From an uncultured Collinsella sp. (GTDB lineage: Bacteria > Actinomycetota > Coriobacteriia > Coriobacteriales > Coriobacteriaceae), in the NCBI GenBank assembly GCA_900546455.1, contig URCS01000001.1:3662-67661 (forward strand): 64,000 bases of DNA, in the 5' to 3' direction. Every line of letters begins with the position of its first letter. Position 1 is the first letter of the stretch. The position numbers and the translations under genes are program-made. Of the stretch, positions 8,750-18,692 are shown piece after piece. Under the pieces are notes generated by a model, which was not told the origin of the DNA, ran no database searches, and worked only from the letters and a program-made list of their open reading frames with translations.

Positions 8750-10561
8750 CTACTCGTCCACCTTGAGAATCGCCATAAAGGCCTCCTGCGGAACCTCGAC
8801 CGAGCCGATGGCCTTCATGCGCTTTTTGCCCTCTTTCTGCTTCTCGAGCAGCTTGCGCTTTCGCGAGATATCGCCGCCATAACACTTGGCCAGCACGTCC
8901 TTGCGGCGCGCTTTGACGGTAGAGCGGGCAATGATCTTGTTGCCGATGGCGCCCTGGATAGGCACCTCGAACAGCTGGCGCGGAATGATTTCCTTGAGCT
9001 TGTCGCACAGACCGCGGGCCAGGCCATAAGCCTTATCCTTGTGCACGATAAACGACAGCGCGTCCACCTCGTCGCCCGAAAGCAGGATGTCGAGCTTGAC
9101 GAGCTCGGAGGGGCGATATTCGTTGAACTCGTAGTCGAGCGAGGCGTAACCCTTGGTGCGGCTCTTGAGCTGGTCAAAAAAGTCCAGAATGAGCTCGGCA
9201 AGCGGCATGTCGAAACGCATCTCGACCGATTTGCTCGTGAGATGGATCATGTCGGTTGTAATGCCGCGATGCTCGATAGCGAGCTGCATGACGGCACCCG
9301 TATACTCGGGCGGACAGATAATCTTGGCCTTGAGGTAGGGCTCCTCGATGCGCTCGATGCGCGTAGCCTCGGGCAGATCCTGCGGGCTGCGAACATCAAT
9401 CATCTCGCCGTCGGTCTTGTAGACGTGATAGTCCACCGAAGGGCTCGTGGCAATCAGGTCCAGGTTGAACTCGCGCTCCAGGCGCTCCTTGACGACCTCC
9501 ATATGCAGCAGGCCCAAGAAGCCAACGCGGAAACCAAAGCCGAGCGCCACCGAAGTCTCGGGCTCCCACACCAACGACGGGTCGTTGACATGCAGCTTAT
9601 CGAGCGCGTCACGCAGGTTCTCGTAGTCCTTGTTATCGATCGGGAACAGGCCCGTATAGACCATGGGCTTAGCCTCGCGGTAACCGGGAAGCGGCTCGGG
9701 GCAGGGGTTCGACGCCCAGGTAAGGGTGTCGCCCACGCGAACGGCCTCGGGGTCCTTCAGGCCCGTGACCACGTATCCGACCTCGCCGACCGTCAGCGCG
9801 TCGACCGGCGTCTCGGCGGGACGCTTGACGCCCACGCCATCGACCAAAAAGTCGCCCTTTGCCTGCATCATGCGCAAGGTATCGCCCTTTTTGATGGAGC
9901 CGTCAAAGATGCGCACCGTGGCGACGACGCCACGATACTCGTCGAAGTATGAATCCAGAATGAGTGCCTTGAGCGGCGCATTCGCATCGCCCTTGGGCGG
10001 AGAGATCAGAAAGACAATGGACTCCAGCAGATCGTGGATGCCCTCGCCGGTCTTGCCCGAGACACACACGGCATCATCGGCAGGGATCGCCAGGTCATCC
10101 TCGATCTCGGTCTTAACCTCGTCGGGATGAGCCGAGGGCAGGTCGATCTTGTTGATGGCCGGCACAATGTCCAGATTGGCGTTCATGGCAAGCGTCGCGT
10201 TGGAGACGGTCTGTGCCTCGACGCCCTGTGTGGCGTCGACAACGAGCACCGCGCCCTCACAGGCTGCCAGCGAGCGCGAGACCTCATAGGTAAAGTCCAC
10301 GTGGCCCGGCGTATCGATCAGATTGAACTGATACGTCTCGCCATCGTCGGCGTCATAGGACACGCGAACGGCATTGGACTTGATCGTGATGCCGCGCTCG
10401 CGCTCGATATCCATGGTGTCGAGCAGCTGCGACTCCATGTCGCGCTCGTCGACGGTATGGGTGAGCTCGAGAATGCGGTCACTGATCGTGGACTTGCCAT
10501 GGTCGATGTGCGCAACAATCGAGAAGTTGCGGATGTGGGAAATGTCAATTGAAGTATTCAT
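8750..10561 (-). CDS. lepA: Elongation factor 4 (LepA)
   Basis: Ribosomal translocase-like GTPase of about 603 residues. The G1 motif AHIDHGKST is near the N terminus, DTPGHVDF forms G3 and NKIDLPSA forms G4. The LepA-specific C-terminal domain ends [15 protein letters not shown]. The start is set at MNTSIDISH (10561); no strong ribosome site is visible, and the frame runs open to 10621. A strong terminator for the preceding rpsT transcript lies just upstream, so lepA probably has its own promoter or is fed by read-through. Confidence 0.95.
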   Translation of the reverse strand: MNTSIDISHIRNFSIVAHIDHGKSTISDRILELTHTVDERDMESQLLDTMDIERERGITIKSNAVRVSYDADDGETYQFNLIDTPGHVDFTYEVSRSLAACEGAVLVVDATQGVEAQTVSNATLAMNANLDIVPAINKIDLPSAHPDEVKTEIEDDLAIPADDAVCVSGKTGEGIHDLLESIVFLISPPKGDANAPLKALILDSYFDEYRGVVATVRIFDGSIKKGDTLRMMQAKGDFLVDGVGVKRPAETPVDALTVGEVGYVVTGLKDPEAVRVGDTLTWASNPCPEPLPGYREAKPMVYTGLFPIDNKDYENLRDALDKLHVNDPSLVWEPETSVALGFGFRVGFLGLLHMEVVKERLEREFNLDLIATSPSVDYHVYKTDGEMIDVRSPQDLPEATRIERIEEPYLKAKIICPPEYTGAVMQLAIEHRGITTDMIHLTSKSVEMRFDMPLAELILDFFDQLKSRTKGYASLDYEFNEYRPSELVKLDILLSGDEVDALSFIVHKDKAYGLARGLCDKLKEIIPRQLFEVPIQGAIGNKIIARSTVKARRKDVLAKCYGGDISRKRKLLEKQKEGKKRMKAIGSVEVPQEAFMAILKVDE

Positions 10562-10586
10562 GCGGACTATCTTACCCGAGCGGTAC

Positions 10587-10624
10587 AAAAAATGGAGCCT
10601 GTTCCATAAAACAGGCTCCATTTA
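10587..10624 (-). terminator. Rho-independent terminator after rpsT
   Basis: Stem AATGGAGCCTGTT paired with AACAGGCTCCATT, followed on the minus strand by a run of T. It lies 34 bases after the rpsT stop. Confidence 0.9.
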
Positions 10625-10657
10625 TGCGCGTAATCTGTGTGGTGTGAAATTTACAAC

Positions 10658-10924
10658 TTAAGCGTTGATGCTGTTCACGAGCTTGGCAAGACCGGACTTG
10701 CGGTTGGAAGCCTGGTTCTTGTGGATAACATGCTTGGCGGCAGCCATGTCGAGACGCTTGGTGACGGTCTTGAGGGCAGCCTGGGCCTTCTCGGCGTCGC
10801 CCTCGGCGACGGCGGACTGGACGTGCTTGGTCAGCGTCTTGAGCTCGGACTTGACAGCCTTGTTACGCATGCGAGCTGCCTCATTGGTGCGGATACGCTT
10901 CTTCTGAGACTTGATGTTTGCCAC
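10658..10924 (-). CDS. rpsT: 30S ribosomal protein S20
   Basis: Primary 16S rRNA-binding protein of 88 residues, rich in Lys, Arg and Ala. The N terminus is (V)[14 protein letters not shown], the usual S20 start, so translation begins at GTG 10924; GAAAGGA is nine bases upstream. The typical C-terminal [16 protein letters not shown] segment is present. It stands alone between a promoter and a strong terminator. Confidence 0.96.
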   Translation of the reverse strand: MANIKSQKKRIRTNEAARMRNKAVKSELKTLTKHVQSAVAEGDAEKAQAALKTVTKRLDMAAAKHVIHKNQASNRKSGLAKLVNSINA

Positions 10925-10999
10925 TTCTGGAGTTCCTTTCGAGTTCCTTGCAAAAAATGTATGACACCTCTGAGACACGGTGAGGTCATGCAAGCGCCT

Positions 11000-11008
11000 A
11001 CTATAGCA
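11000..11008 (-). promoter_or_regulatory. Extended -10 promoter of rpsT
   Basis: On the minus strand TGCTATAGT forms an extended -10 (TG-N-TATAGT) about 75 bases upstream of the GTG. No good -35 is seen at 17 bases. The same GTGCTATAGT string precedes rpmB. Confidence 0.55.
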
Positions 11009-11057
11009 CGCTCCCCCTCAAAGGGATAGAACGAATTTGTCAAATAGGCAGGTATCA

Positions 11058-12020
11058 TCACGATTTTCTCAAGATGTTCGTAATCCAGAGCAAAAGCGCG
11101 GCCTCAGAATCGGCCGAACCCTTGAGCGCGAGCTCTACATCGACCGCCCCCTCGAGCGCCGCGACGAGCTCTGCCATCGAAAAGCGACGTGCCCAGGTCA
11201 AGTGATTCTTGACCTGCCAGGACTGGAGCTTGAGCGTTGCGGCCAGCTCACGACCCTGTCCGCGCGCATCGAGCGCCTTGGCGACGATAAGCTCGCGGAT
11301 GCGGCCGCACAGCAACGTGTAAGTCCACACGTAGCTCTTGGCGGGCAATAGATTGAAAAGCTCGAGCGAGCGTCGCATGTCACGTGCCGAGACCGCATTG
11401 AGAAAGTCCCAGGGTTGAACCTCGGCCGTACGTACAATCCAGCGCTCAACGTCGGTAAGCTCAATCTGGGGCGCCTCGACCATCTGGGCAAGCTTAGCCA
11501 AGTCGTTATCGAGCATGCGAGTGTTCTCGCCCGAACGCGAGACGAGCTCCTCGGCGGCCGCCGTCGAGATCGACTTGCCGCGCTGCGTCGCCATCTGCTG
11601 CACGCGACGCGGTAGCTCCCAGCGTTTGGTGCCGGAGCAATCGATCACGGCCTTCTTATCGATCTTGGCGATCGCCTTATACAGGCGTGTGTTCTTGGCA
11701 AGCGAGTCGGCAATGATGAGGCAGACCGTTGTGGGGCTGGGACTCGCCAAATACTCGACAAGCGGCTCCGAGACCGCCTTGGCGAGCTTTGAACAGCCGT
11801 CAAGGATTACCAGGCGAAACTCGCTGCCCATCGGAAAGGTGTTAAGCGATCCGATAATCGACTCGATATCGGGGTCTTTGGTCATATCGCGCTCGTCGAG
11901 GTTGAACTCGACCATGCCCGTCTTTTCCAGACGCGCTTTCATACGCGAGACGGCGTGATCGCGCTTGACGCCGTCGGTACCGACGATCAGATATGCCGGC
12001 AGCAGACCGGTTTCGGACAT
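11058..12020 (-). CDS. holA: DNA polymerase III subunit delta
   Basis: Clamp-loader subunit that opens the beta clamp, about 320 residues. It has the expected weakly conserved AAA+-like fold: LLPAYLIVGTDGVKRDHAV at the N terminus, FRLVILDGCSKL in the middle, and the C-terminal collar domain with WARRFSMAELV near the end. The start at 12020 (MSETGLLP) follows GGGAGGGGA. It lies downstream of comEC, a conserved comEA-comEC-holA-rpsT arrangement. Confidence 0.9.
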   Translation of the reverse strand: MSETGLLPAYLIVGTDGVKRDHAVSRMKARLEKTGMVEFNLDERDMTKDPDIESIIGSLNTFPMGSEFRLVILDGCSKLAKAVSEPLVEYLASPSPTTVCLIIADSLAKNTRLYKAIAKIDKKAVIDCSGTKRWELPRRVQQMATQRGKSISTAAAEELVSRSGENTRMLDNDLAKLAQMVEAPQIELTDVERWIVRTAEVQPWDFLNAVSARDMRRSLELFNLLPAKSYVWTYTLLCGRIRELIVAKALDARGQGRELAATLKLQSWQVKNHLTWARRFSMAELVAALEGAVDVELALKGSADSEAALLLWITNILRKS

Positions 12021-12098
12021 TGCGCTCCCCTCCCGCAGGCCTTCGTATTCGCTCCGTGCCATTCTAGCCCAGGGGCCCACCACACGCCAACGATGTCG

Positions 12099-14402
12099 TC
12101 ACGGTTGCTGGCATCGCATCGCAAAGCCATTCGCAGTCGGCGTGACGGTAATGTCGCCGTGTTCGATAGTGCACGCGAACACGGCGCCCGCTTCCTTAAC
12201 GGCATCGATGCAGGCATCGGACGGATGGCCGTATCGATTCCCTTCGCCCGCACTCGCGAGGGAAAGCTCGGGCTTCAGGACGTCCAGCAACTCATCATCG
12301 ACTGAAACCTTAGAGCCGTGATGCCCAAGTTTAAGTACGTCGATATCCCCCACCTCCTGCACGAATTCCCGTTCTTGGTCGATCTCGGCATCACCGGTGA
12401 GGAGCATACGCAGGCCCTTGCCTTCCTGAACATATGAGAGCAGCAGGACAAGCGAGTCCTCATTTCCCTCACCATCCACGGACTCGAATGGCCACATCAC
12501 GCGGGCGCAAAATGAGCCGATATCGACCGTATCCCCACGGCGCACCTGCCGATACTCCACGCCAGGTCGGTTCAATACCTCGGCAGGAGCATCCTCCAGC
12601 GCATCCGCCGCCACGGCAATCGTACCGACCGGAAACTGTTCGAGCACGGCAGGCAGACCACCCCAGTGATCCTCATCCCAATGCGTCACAAAGACGGCAT
12701 CGATATGGTGCACGTTATTGCGAACCAACGCCGCCACCACGCGCTCGTCGAGCCCGCAGTCGACGAGTGCCACTGCACCGCCCTGGCGGATAAGAATCGC
12801 ATCGGCCTGGCCCACATCGAGCACCGTCACAGAAGGCGGAGCGAATCGATCCCAGTAGACGTACGGAATCGCAGCCAGGAACACCAGACATGCAAGCCCC
12901 ACCGCCACAGGACGTGCACGGGGACGCGGCCACCAGACCAGCAGCACCGCCAGCAAACACGGCACTAGATAAATCCACATGCTATCGGGCGGCACGCTCA
13001 CGGATGCACCCGGCACGGCGGCAAACAGCTGCTCGAAGAACAGCGCGCAACGGGAGGCAATCATGGGCACAACGAGCGCCCAAGTCCGCAACGGTGCCAC
13101 GAGCGAAAAGGGAACCAGCACGATCGACACGGCAAGCAGTACGCTCACCACCGGACCGATGACCGCATTTGCCAGCGGAGCAATGAGCGAGAACGTACCG
13201 AAGGCAGGAATGGTAATGGGAAGTGTCGCCAGTTGCGAGCACAGCGTGACGGAAAGCATGCTGGCAACGTCTGATGGCACACCCAGCTCACCCAAAGCGT
13301 AGGTCGCATAGGGGCAAAAGCACAGAATGGCTAAGACGCTGGCACATGAAAGCTGAAAACCCATCTCGAACAGCACCGTCGGCCGCAGTAGCACAAAGAT
13401 GGACATGGTAACAAAGAGTGCCGATGCGCCGTGCCGGCGACGCCCCGCGCCGTTTACGACAAGCGTCGCGAACACCATGCAGCACGCGCGCACGGCCGAG
13501 GGAGACGCGCCCGTAAAGGCAGCGTAGCCCACAAGCGTTATCGCCAATATCGCCCGCTGAAGACCACGTGAACACCGAGTCTTTTGCAATACGCCCTCGA
13601 TTACAAACCCCACGATAGCCAAATGGCTGCCCGAGACGGCGATAAGATGCGCCGTTCCCGTCACCGAAAACCAATCGCCAGCCGACTGGGCGCGCAGCTC
13701 GGACGAACGACCACAGACGACACCGGCTATGAGCGCACGCGCCAGGTCGGTCGCAGGCGCGATGGACGCAAGCAGCCCATTTCGCAGCCGAAGCAGCGGG
13801 CCCGGAGAGCCCTCATCGACCGGCACAATCCGAACGGCTTGAACCTTGCGCACCTCGCCTCGGAGCACACGCGATCGTCCATACGCATCGTTCTCAAAAC
13901 GTGAAACGCGACCGATAACACGCATGTGCGCCCCGACCCTGAGCTCGCGGTCACACGATAGGCGAACCGTTGCCAAGTTCTTGCCGTCCGCGCGTGCCTC
14001 GCAGGTATAGGAATACACGTCGTCGTTTATGGATGGATCACCCTGCACGACAAACTCGAGGCTGCTTGCCGCTCGAGCGTCGAGCGCCTTCGAGGCGCTT
14101 AGCGCGCCCACAGCCCACCACGCCGAGACGACCGCTCCCGCCACGAGACCGACGGACGCGGCATACAGCCACCGCTTCCAAGGGGCAAGCCGCGCACAAA
14201 ATTGAGCCAGCACAACGAATACCGCCGCCGCAACGGGAATGGCCCATAGCAGCCCGACCGCCGGCGCCTGCTCCCTCAGCAGCACATCAGCGGCCACGTT
14301 GAGCACCAAGGCGCAGCTCATGCACACGCCGGCACACAGAGCCATCGTCCACGGCATCAAGGGCCGCGGAGGCATCACATGCTCGCGCTCTGTCGCACTC
14401 AT
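12099..14402 (-). CDS. comEC: ComEC/Rec2 DNA uptake channel protein
   Basis: Polytopic inner-membrane protein (about 767 residues) that passes single-stranded DNA into the cell during transformation. The N-terminal half has several hydrophobic helices and a DUF4131-like soluble domain. The central competence domain includes GTAHLIAVSGSHLAIVG. The C terminus is a metallo-beta-lactamase-like domain with VLDVGQADAILI and the metal motif THWDEDHWGG. The ATG at 14402 overlaps the comEA stop (ATGA). With comEA, dprA and comM in the window this points to a competence machinery; pilus genes are not in view. Confidence 0.93.
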   Translation of the reverse strand: MSATEREHVMPPRPLMPWTMALCAGVCMSCALVLNVAADVLLREQAPAVGLLWAIPVAAAVFVVLAQFCARLAPWKRWLYAASVGLVAGAVVSAWWAVGALSASKALDARAASSLEFVVQGDPSINDDVYSYTCEARADGKNLATVRLSCDRELRVGAHMRVIGRVSRFENDAYGRSRVLRGEVRKVQAVRIVPVDEGSPGPLLRLRNGLLASIAPATDLARALIAGVVCGRSSELRAQSAGDWFSVTGTAHLIAVSGSHLAIVGFVIEGVLQKTRCSRGLQRAILAITLVGYAAFTGASPSAVRACCMVFATLVVNGAGRRRHGASALFVTMSIFVLLRPTVLFEMGFQLSCASVLAILCFCPYATYALGELGVPSDVASMLSVTLCSQLATLPITIPAFGTFSLIAPLANAVIGPVVSVLLAVSIVLVPFSLVAPLRTWALVVPMIASRCALFFEQLFAAVPGASVSVPPDSMWIYLVPCLLAVLLVWWPRPRARPVAVGLACLVFLAAIPYVYWDRFAPPSVTVLDVGQADAILIRQGGAVALVDCGLDERVVAALVRNNVHHIDAVFVTHWDEDHWGGLPAVLEQFPVGTIAVAADALEDAPAEVLNRPGVEYRQVRRGDTVDIGSFCARVMWPFESVDGEGNEDSLVLLLSYVQEGKGLRMLLTGDAEIDQEREFVQEVGDIDVLKLGHHGSKVSVDDELLDVLKPELSLASAGEGNRYGHPSDACIDAVKEAGAVFACTIEHGDITVTPTANGFAMRCQQP

Positions 14403-15112
14403 ACGCAGATGCAATCTTTGATTTTGGCAAGCTTCTTCTCGCCGATCCCCGACACACGCATCAGATCGTCAACCGAGGCAAAAGCACCGTTCTTTGTACG
14501 CTCATCGATAATCGACTGGGCCATGGAGGGGCCGATGCCCGAGAGCGTCTGCAGCTCTGCCGCACTTGCCGTATTGATGTTTACTAGGCCTGTTGCGCCA
14601 CTCACGCCCGATGATGCGGAAGCCCCACCATCAACACCGGCTTCCGAAATGGACGCCTGCTGTTCCCCTACCGTTGGAACGTGAATTTTTTGTCCATCAG
14701 TGACCTTAGATGCCCGATTGAGCCCCGTAACGTCTGCCTCGGGCGCCAGCCCGCCGGCGGCATCAATCGCCTGAGCCACCCGAGCGCCGTCCTTGAGCCG
14801 ATATACGCCGGGCGACACAACGGCGCCATCAACATCGACATAAACCTCTGCCGCGGCAGAAGCCTTTGTCGAAGAACCTTCGGATGTCTTTCCGCTTGAG
14901 GCATCACCGGATCCCGGCTCCACCAACGAGCCCGAACCGTCAGTGCGCTCAAACGACACGCCACCGGAACCACCGCCAAGGTTCGCCATCGCCAGTCCAC
15001 TCGCCATCGCAATGACGACCAGTATCGCCATCACCACTGCCTTATGACCGAGTAGCTTGTCCGCCAAGCGGTCCATCCGTTTGACCCGTTCGTGTTGTTC
15101 GCGCTGCGCCAT
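14399..15112 (-). CDS. comEA: ComEA-like DNA receptor (SLBB plus helix-hairpin-helix)
   Basis: Membrane-anchored DNA-binding protein for competence, about 237 residues. One transmembrane helix lies near residues 25-45 and is followed by a Ser/Gly-rich linker. An SLBB domain comes next (VYVDVDGAVVSPGVYRL), then two C-terminal helix-hairpin-helix motifs (VNINTASAAELQTLSGIG and VDDLMRVSGIGEKKLAKI). The start at 15112 (MAQREQHE) has GGGAGG seven bases upstream. It forms an operon with comEC by a 4-base overlap. Confidence 0.93.
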   Translation of the reverse strand: MAQREQHERVKRMDRLADKLLGHKAVVMAILVVIAMASGLAMANLGGGSGGVSFERTDGSGSLVEPGSGDASSGKTSEGSSTKASAAAEVYVDVDGAVVSPGVYRLKDGARVAQAIDAAGGLAPEADVTGLNRASKVTDGQKIHVPTVGEQQASISEAGVDGGASASSGVSGATGLVNINTASAAELQTLSGIGPSMAQSIIDERTKNGAFASVDDLMRVSGIGEKKLAKIKDCICV

Positions 15113-15285
15113 AGCAAAACCTCCCAACAACATCGTGTCAGGAAAAGAGTCCTGCAACAGCCATTCTCCAAAACCGGTTTTCGCGGTCAAACCAAAAGCC
15201 GACCAAAACCTTGCGAAATACTGTCCATTTATTCAGGCACACGTCAGCAAATGAACACTTAGCCGCAAAATGCCCAGATAGCAAA

Positions 15286-15315
15286 AGACCGACGATGCAG
15301 ACGCATCGTCGGTCT
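15286..15315 (-). terminator. Terminator after thiI or before comEA
   Basis: Perfect 13-base stem AGACCGACGATGC with a 4-base loop, followed on the minus strand by TTTTGC. It lies just after the thiI stop. Confidence 0.85.
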
Positions 15316-15325
15316 ATGCACAAAA

Positions 15326-16570
15326 TTACTCGTGATCTTGGTAAATCTCACGCGGAGCAAGCTCCGAATGTTTGCGTTTTAAGGTCTTAGGGGCCTTATA
15401 CGTGTTGCTCTCGAAGTCGATGTACTCGGTCTGCTTGAGCAGGCGCTCGATCATCTCCTCGTGATCGAACAACTCCCAGGCCTCATGCACGGCATCGAGT
15501 TTAGCGTGCGTCTCGGGACGGCGCGGCATAAACAGCGTGCAGCAGTCGGGAGCGGCCTCAGTCGAGATATCGAACGTACCGATCTCCTCGGCGCGCGCGA
15601 TGATCTCCTGCTTGTCCGAACCGATGAGAGGACGGAACACGGGGATCTTCACGGCCTCGTTGACGGCCATGATATTCTCAAGCGTTTGGGAGGCAACCTG
15701 CCCAAGCGATTCGCCCGTCACGATGGCCTTGGCGCCCTCGATGTGCGCAATGCGCTCGGCAACCGAATACATAATACGGCGATACATGATCACGCGCAGG
15801 TTGCTGGGACAGGTGACCGAAATCTCACGCTGGCAGTCACCAAACGGCACCACGTACAGGCGGCCGATCTGGACACCCGGCTCAAGCGCACGGATGATGT
15901 CCTGCACCAAATACTCGCTCGTATCGGGCGTCTGCGGACGACCGGAGAAATGTACCGGCACGCACACCGCGCCGCGACGCGCGAGCATCCAGGTCGCCAC
16001 CGGAGAATCGATACCCGACGACAGCAGCGTCACGACCTTGCCGGCAGAACCCACCGGCAGACCGCCCACACCGCGCTCGGAGCGCGCATACACGTAGACG
16101 CTACCCTGGACCACCAGTACGTGCACCATAGCGTCAGGATCGTGCATCTGAACCTTTTTATCAGGAAACGCCTCGCACAACACCTCGCCCACCTGACGAT
16201 TGATGTCAATCGAGGTGAGCTCATAGTCAGTATTGGAGCGCTTGGCGTGCACCTTAAACGAATCGAAAGGACCAAACTCGCGCAGCGCCTTGACGGCGGC
16301 GGCACAGTACTCCTGCGGGTCGCGGTTAGTGTGATACGCCAAAGACACACGAGCAACGCCGGGAACGGTGCGAATGACACGCGCCGCCTCATCGGCCTGA
16401 TGCTCGTTAAAGGTCACGAGGATATAACCGGAAATTCGAGACACGGCATTCACGGAAAAGGCGGCCAAGGCCGCCTTGATGTTATCCATGAGGATATGCT
16501 CAAAATGTGCGCGGTTCTTGCCCTTCAGTCCAACCTCGTGATAGTGGACCAGACAGACGCGAGCTGCCAT
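15326..16570 (-). CDS. thiI: tRNA sulfurtransferase ThiI
   Basis: Makes 4-thiouridine at tRNA position 8 and can donate sulfur for thiamine thiazole. It has an N-terminal ferredoxin-like and THUMP region, then the PP-loop SSGIDSPVATWM in the AANH domain. The length of 414 residues and the ending EIYQDHE show that the C-terminal rhodanese domain of the E. coli enzyme is absent, as in most Gram-positive ThiI. The ATG follows the rpoZ stop immediately. Confidence 0.93.
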   Translation of the reverse strand: MAARVCLVHYHEVGLKGKNRAHFEHILMDNIKAALAAFSVNAVSRISGYILVTFNEHQADEAARVIRTVPGVARVSLAYHTNRDPQEYCAAAVKALREFGPFDSFKVHAKRSNTDYELTSIDINRQVGEVLCEAFPDKKVQMHDPDAMVHVLVVQGSVYVYARSERGVGGLPVGSAGKVVTLLSSGIDSPVATWMLARRGAVCVPVHFSGRPQTPDTSEYLVQDIIRALEPGVQIGRLYVVPFGDCQREISVTCPSNLRVIMYRRIMYSVAERIAHIEGAKAIVTGESLGQVASQTLENIMAVNEAVKIPVFRPLIGSDKQEIIARAEEIGTFDISTEAAPDCCTLFMPRRPETHAKLDAVHEAWELFDHEEMIERLLKQTEYIDFESNTYKAPKTLKRKHSELAPREIYQDHE

Positions 16571-16852
16571 TTAGGCTTCAGCAACCTTGTGGCCGAGCGC
16601 CTTCTCGTAACGGGCCTCGTCGTAAGAGATGTCGCCATCGACAATCTCGTCCATAGCCATCGAGATGGTATCGGCACCGGAAAGCCCGATGGTGATGTCA
16701 TCGACATCCTGGACGGCAAGCACGCGGTTGTGCTGGCCACGCAGCATGCTATTGATGTCGCAGGCGCGCTTGGAGGCAAGCGAAGCGAGCAGGAAGCGGT
16801 TGTGATCGGTCTTCTCCAGAAGATCGTCAATGCAAGGCTTTACAACGGACAC
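16571..16852 (-). CDS. rpoZ: RNA polymerase omega subunit
   Basis: Small RNA polymerase assembly subunit of 93 residues. PCIDDLLEKTDHNRFLLASL followed by ASKRACDIN is the omega signature. The start appears to be GTG at 16852, five bases after the gmk stop, with GAGG close upstream. The gmk-rpoZ pairing is widely conserved. Confidence 0.93.
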   Translation of the reverse strand: MSVVKPCIDDLLEKTDHNRFLLASLASKRACDINSMLRGQHNRVLAVQDVDDITIGLSGADTISMAMDEIVDGDISYDEARYEKALGHKVAEA

Positions 16853-16857
16853 GGACC

Positions 16858-17427
16858 TCAGATCCTTTCATGCATATCGAGAACGCGAACGAGCTCATCG
16901 GTCGCGCGGTCGAGATCGTCATTTACCACGACGTCGTCGTAGCGGTCGGCAAGGGCAAGCTCATCGGCGGCGTTTGCCATACGCAGCTCAATCGTCTCGG
17001 GCGTCTCGGTACCGCGACCGACTAGACGCTCGCGGAGTACCTCAAGCGAAGGCGGCTTGATAAAGATCAGCACGGCCTCGGGGAAACGCTCCTTCACCTG
17101 CAGGGCACCCTGGACATCGATCTCCAAGATGAGAGACGAACCAGAGGCGAGCTTGGACTGAACCTCGCTCACCAACGTGCCGTAGCAGTTACCGTGGACC
17201 TCGGCCCACTCAACAAACTCACCGTTTGCCACGCGGCGGTCGAACTCCTCACGCGTCAGGAAAAAGTAATTGACGCCATCGACCTCGCCTTTGCGTGGGG
17301 CTCGCGTGGTAGCCGAAACCGTCAGGCCCAGGTTAGAGCGACGCTCGCGAACACGAGTGACGAGCGTACCCTTGCCTGCGCCTGACGGTCCAGAAATCAC
17401 AAAGAGCTTGGAATCCTGAGCGCTCAC
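16858..17427 (-). CDS. gmk: Guanylate kinase
   Basis: Phosphorylates GMP to GDP. The P-loop is GPSGAGKGT at residues 13-21. The GMP-binding segment SATTRAPRKGEVDGVNYFF and the lid are present. It has 189 residues, a typical length. The start is GTG at 17427 directly after the mihF stop. Confidence 0.96.
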   Translation of the reverse strand: MSAQDSKLFVISGPSGAGKGTLVTRVRERRSNLGLTVSATTRAPRKGEVDGVNYFFLTREEFDRRVANGEFVEWAEVHGNCYGTLVSEVQSKLASGSSLILEIDVQGALQVKERFPEAVLIFIKPPSLEVLRERLVGRGTETPETIELRMANAADELALADRYDDVVVNDDLDRATDELVRVLDMHERI

Positions 17428-17736
17428 TTATTTGGTCAGCTGCTCGAGGAGCTGCTCGCGCTGACGGACGCCGAGGCCCTGGACGCGACGGGTAGCGGAG
17501 ATACCGAGCTCCTCCATGATCTTGGCGGCCTTGGCCTTGCCATAACCAGGGAGAGACTCGATGAGGGTGGAAACCTTCATGCGGGAAGCGATGGGGTCAT
17601 CGGAGTTGAGCACGGACTCGAGGGACTTCTCGCCCTTCTTGATCTGCTCGCGAAGCTCAGCGCGGGCGTGACGTGCGGCAGCAGCCTTCTCAAGAGCCTG
17701 CTTGCGCTGCTCATCGGTAAGCTGAGGGAGTGCCAT
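17428..17736 (-). CDS. mihF: Integration host factor, actinobacterial type (mIHF)
   Basis: Nucleoid-associated DNA-binding protein of 102 residues, a family typical of Actinobacteria. The helix-two-turn-helix core includes LIESLPGYGKAKAAKIMEEL followed by GISATRRVQGLG. The N-terminal coiled segment is rich in Ala, Arg and Lys. The start is MALPQLTDEQR at 17736 with GGAGG five bases upstream. It precedes gmk and rpoZ, as in mycobacteria and streptomycetes. Confidence 0.93.
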   Translation of the reverse strand: MALPQLTDEQRKQALEKAAAARHARAELREQIKKGEKSLESVLNSDDPIASRMKVSTLIESLPGYGKAKAAKIMEELGISATRRVQGLGVRQREQLLEQLTK

Positions 17737-17824
17737 TCGTACCTCCAAAAAGTTGGGTTATATCTGATTCAATAATTGGCATTTTAGCACGTAGAACGTA
17801 CAAAATGCCCAATCGCGGCTCCAT

Positions 17825-17853
17825 AGGTTAGACGATACCCGCAAAAAGTGCAA
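17825..17853 (-). promoter_or_regulatory. Promoter of the mihF-gmk-rpoZ operon
   Basis: On the minus strand TTGCAC and TAACCT are separated by 17 bases, about 90 bases upstream of the mihF start. Confidence 0.55.
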
Positions 17854-17872
17854 TATACTGCGCCCAAAGTTA

Positions 17873-17930
17873 AGCCCCTGACCTGCGATTCCACACAAAG
17901 GATGAGAAAGTTTACGCAGGCACAGGGGCT
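17873..17930 (-). terminator. Hairpin ending the pyr operon
   Basis: Long interrupted stem (AGCCCCTG and CCTGCG pairing with CGCAGG and CAGGGGCT) in the gap after the pyrF stop. The T tract is weak on both strands, so it may be a rho-independent terminator or an RNA-processing structure. Confidence 0.55.
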
Positions 17931-17975
17931 ATTTTGTGCTAATGAGACCCAAAAGTGGTGACTTAGGGGAATCTT

Positions 17976-18692
17976 TTAGGCGACGTTTTCGACCAGCTCA
18001 GCGACAATAGCGTCAAAGGCGGCAACCGGATCGTCGGCGCCGGTAATGGGGCGGCCCACCACGATATGGCTCGCGCCGCGCTCGATAGCCTGGGAAGGCG
18101 TGGCCACGCGGGACTGATCGCCCAGCGCAGCACCAACCGGACGCACGCCCGGGGTCACAATCAGCGCATCGGGGCCTAGCAGCTCACGCATGTCATGAGC
18201 CTCCATCGGCGAGCACACGATGCCGTCGATACCGTTGGCCTGGGCGAGTTTTGCCAGACGGGCGGCCTCCTCGGCAACGGGCGACTCGACGCCGATCTCG
18301 CTCAGCGCATCCTGATTCATGCTCGTAAGCACGGTGATGGCGACGAGCTTGGCTCGATCCTCGCGTGCCTCCTCGGCACCCTCACGGCAGGCGGCGAGCA
18401 TAGCACCCGAACCCAAGCCGTGAACCGAAAGCAGGTCGGCACCGGCAAGCGAGGCCGAGCGAGCGGCACCGCGCACCTGATGCGGAATGTCATGGAACTT
18501 AAGGTCAAGGAAGACCTTAAAGCCCAGGTCCTTGAACGTCTTGACGATCTCGGGACCCTCGGCGTAATAGAGCGTCATGCCCACTTTAAGCCAGGCGGCA
18601 TGGCCCGAAAGCTCATGGGCGAGCTCGAGCGCACGCTCACGGTCGCAGTCGAGGGCGACGATAACGCGGTCGCGGGCATCGGTCTCTAGCAT
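17976..18692 (-). CDS. pyrF: Orotidine 5'-phosphate decarboxylase
   Basis: Last step of UMP synthesis. It has 238 residues. DRVIVALDCDRERALELA at the N terminus, the catalytic DLKFHDIPHQV and the phosphate loop VTPGVRPVG are all present. The ATG at 18692 overlaps the end of pyrD. The open frame reaches further upstream, but only this start gives the normal family N terminus. Confidence 0.95.
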   Translation of the reverse strand: MLETDARDRVIVALDCDRERALELAHELSGHAAWLKVGMTLYYAEGPEIVKTFKDLGFKVFLDLKFHDIPHQVRGAARSASLAGADLLSVHGLGSGAMLAACREGAEEAREDRAKLVAITVLTSMNQDALSEIGVESPVAEEAARLAKLAQANGIDGIVCSPMEAHDMRELLGPDALIVTPGVRPVGAALGDQSRVATPSQAIERGASHIVVGRPITGADDPVAAFDAIVAELVENVA

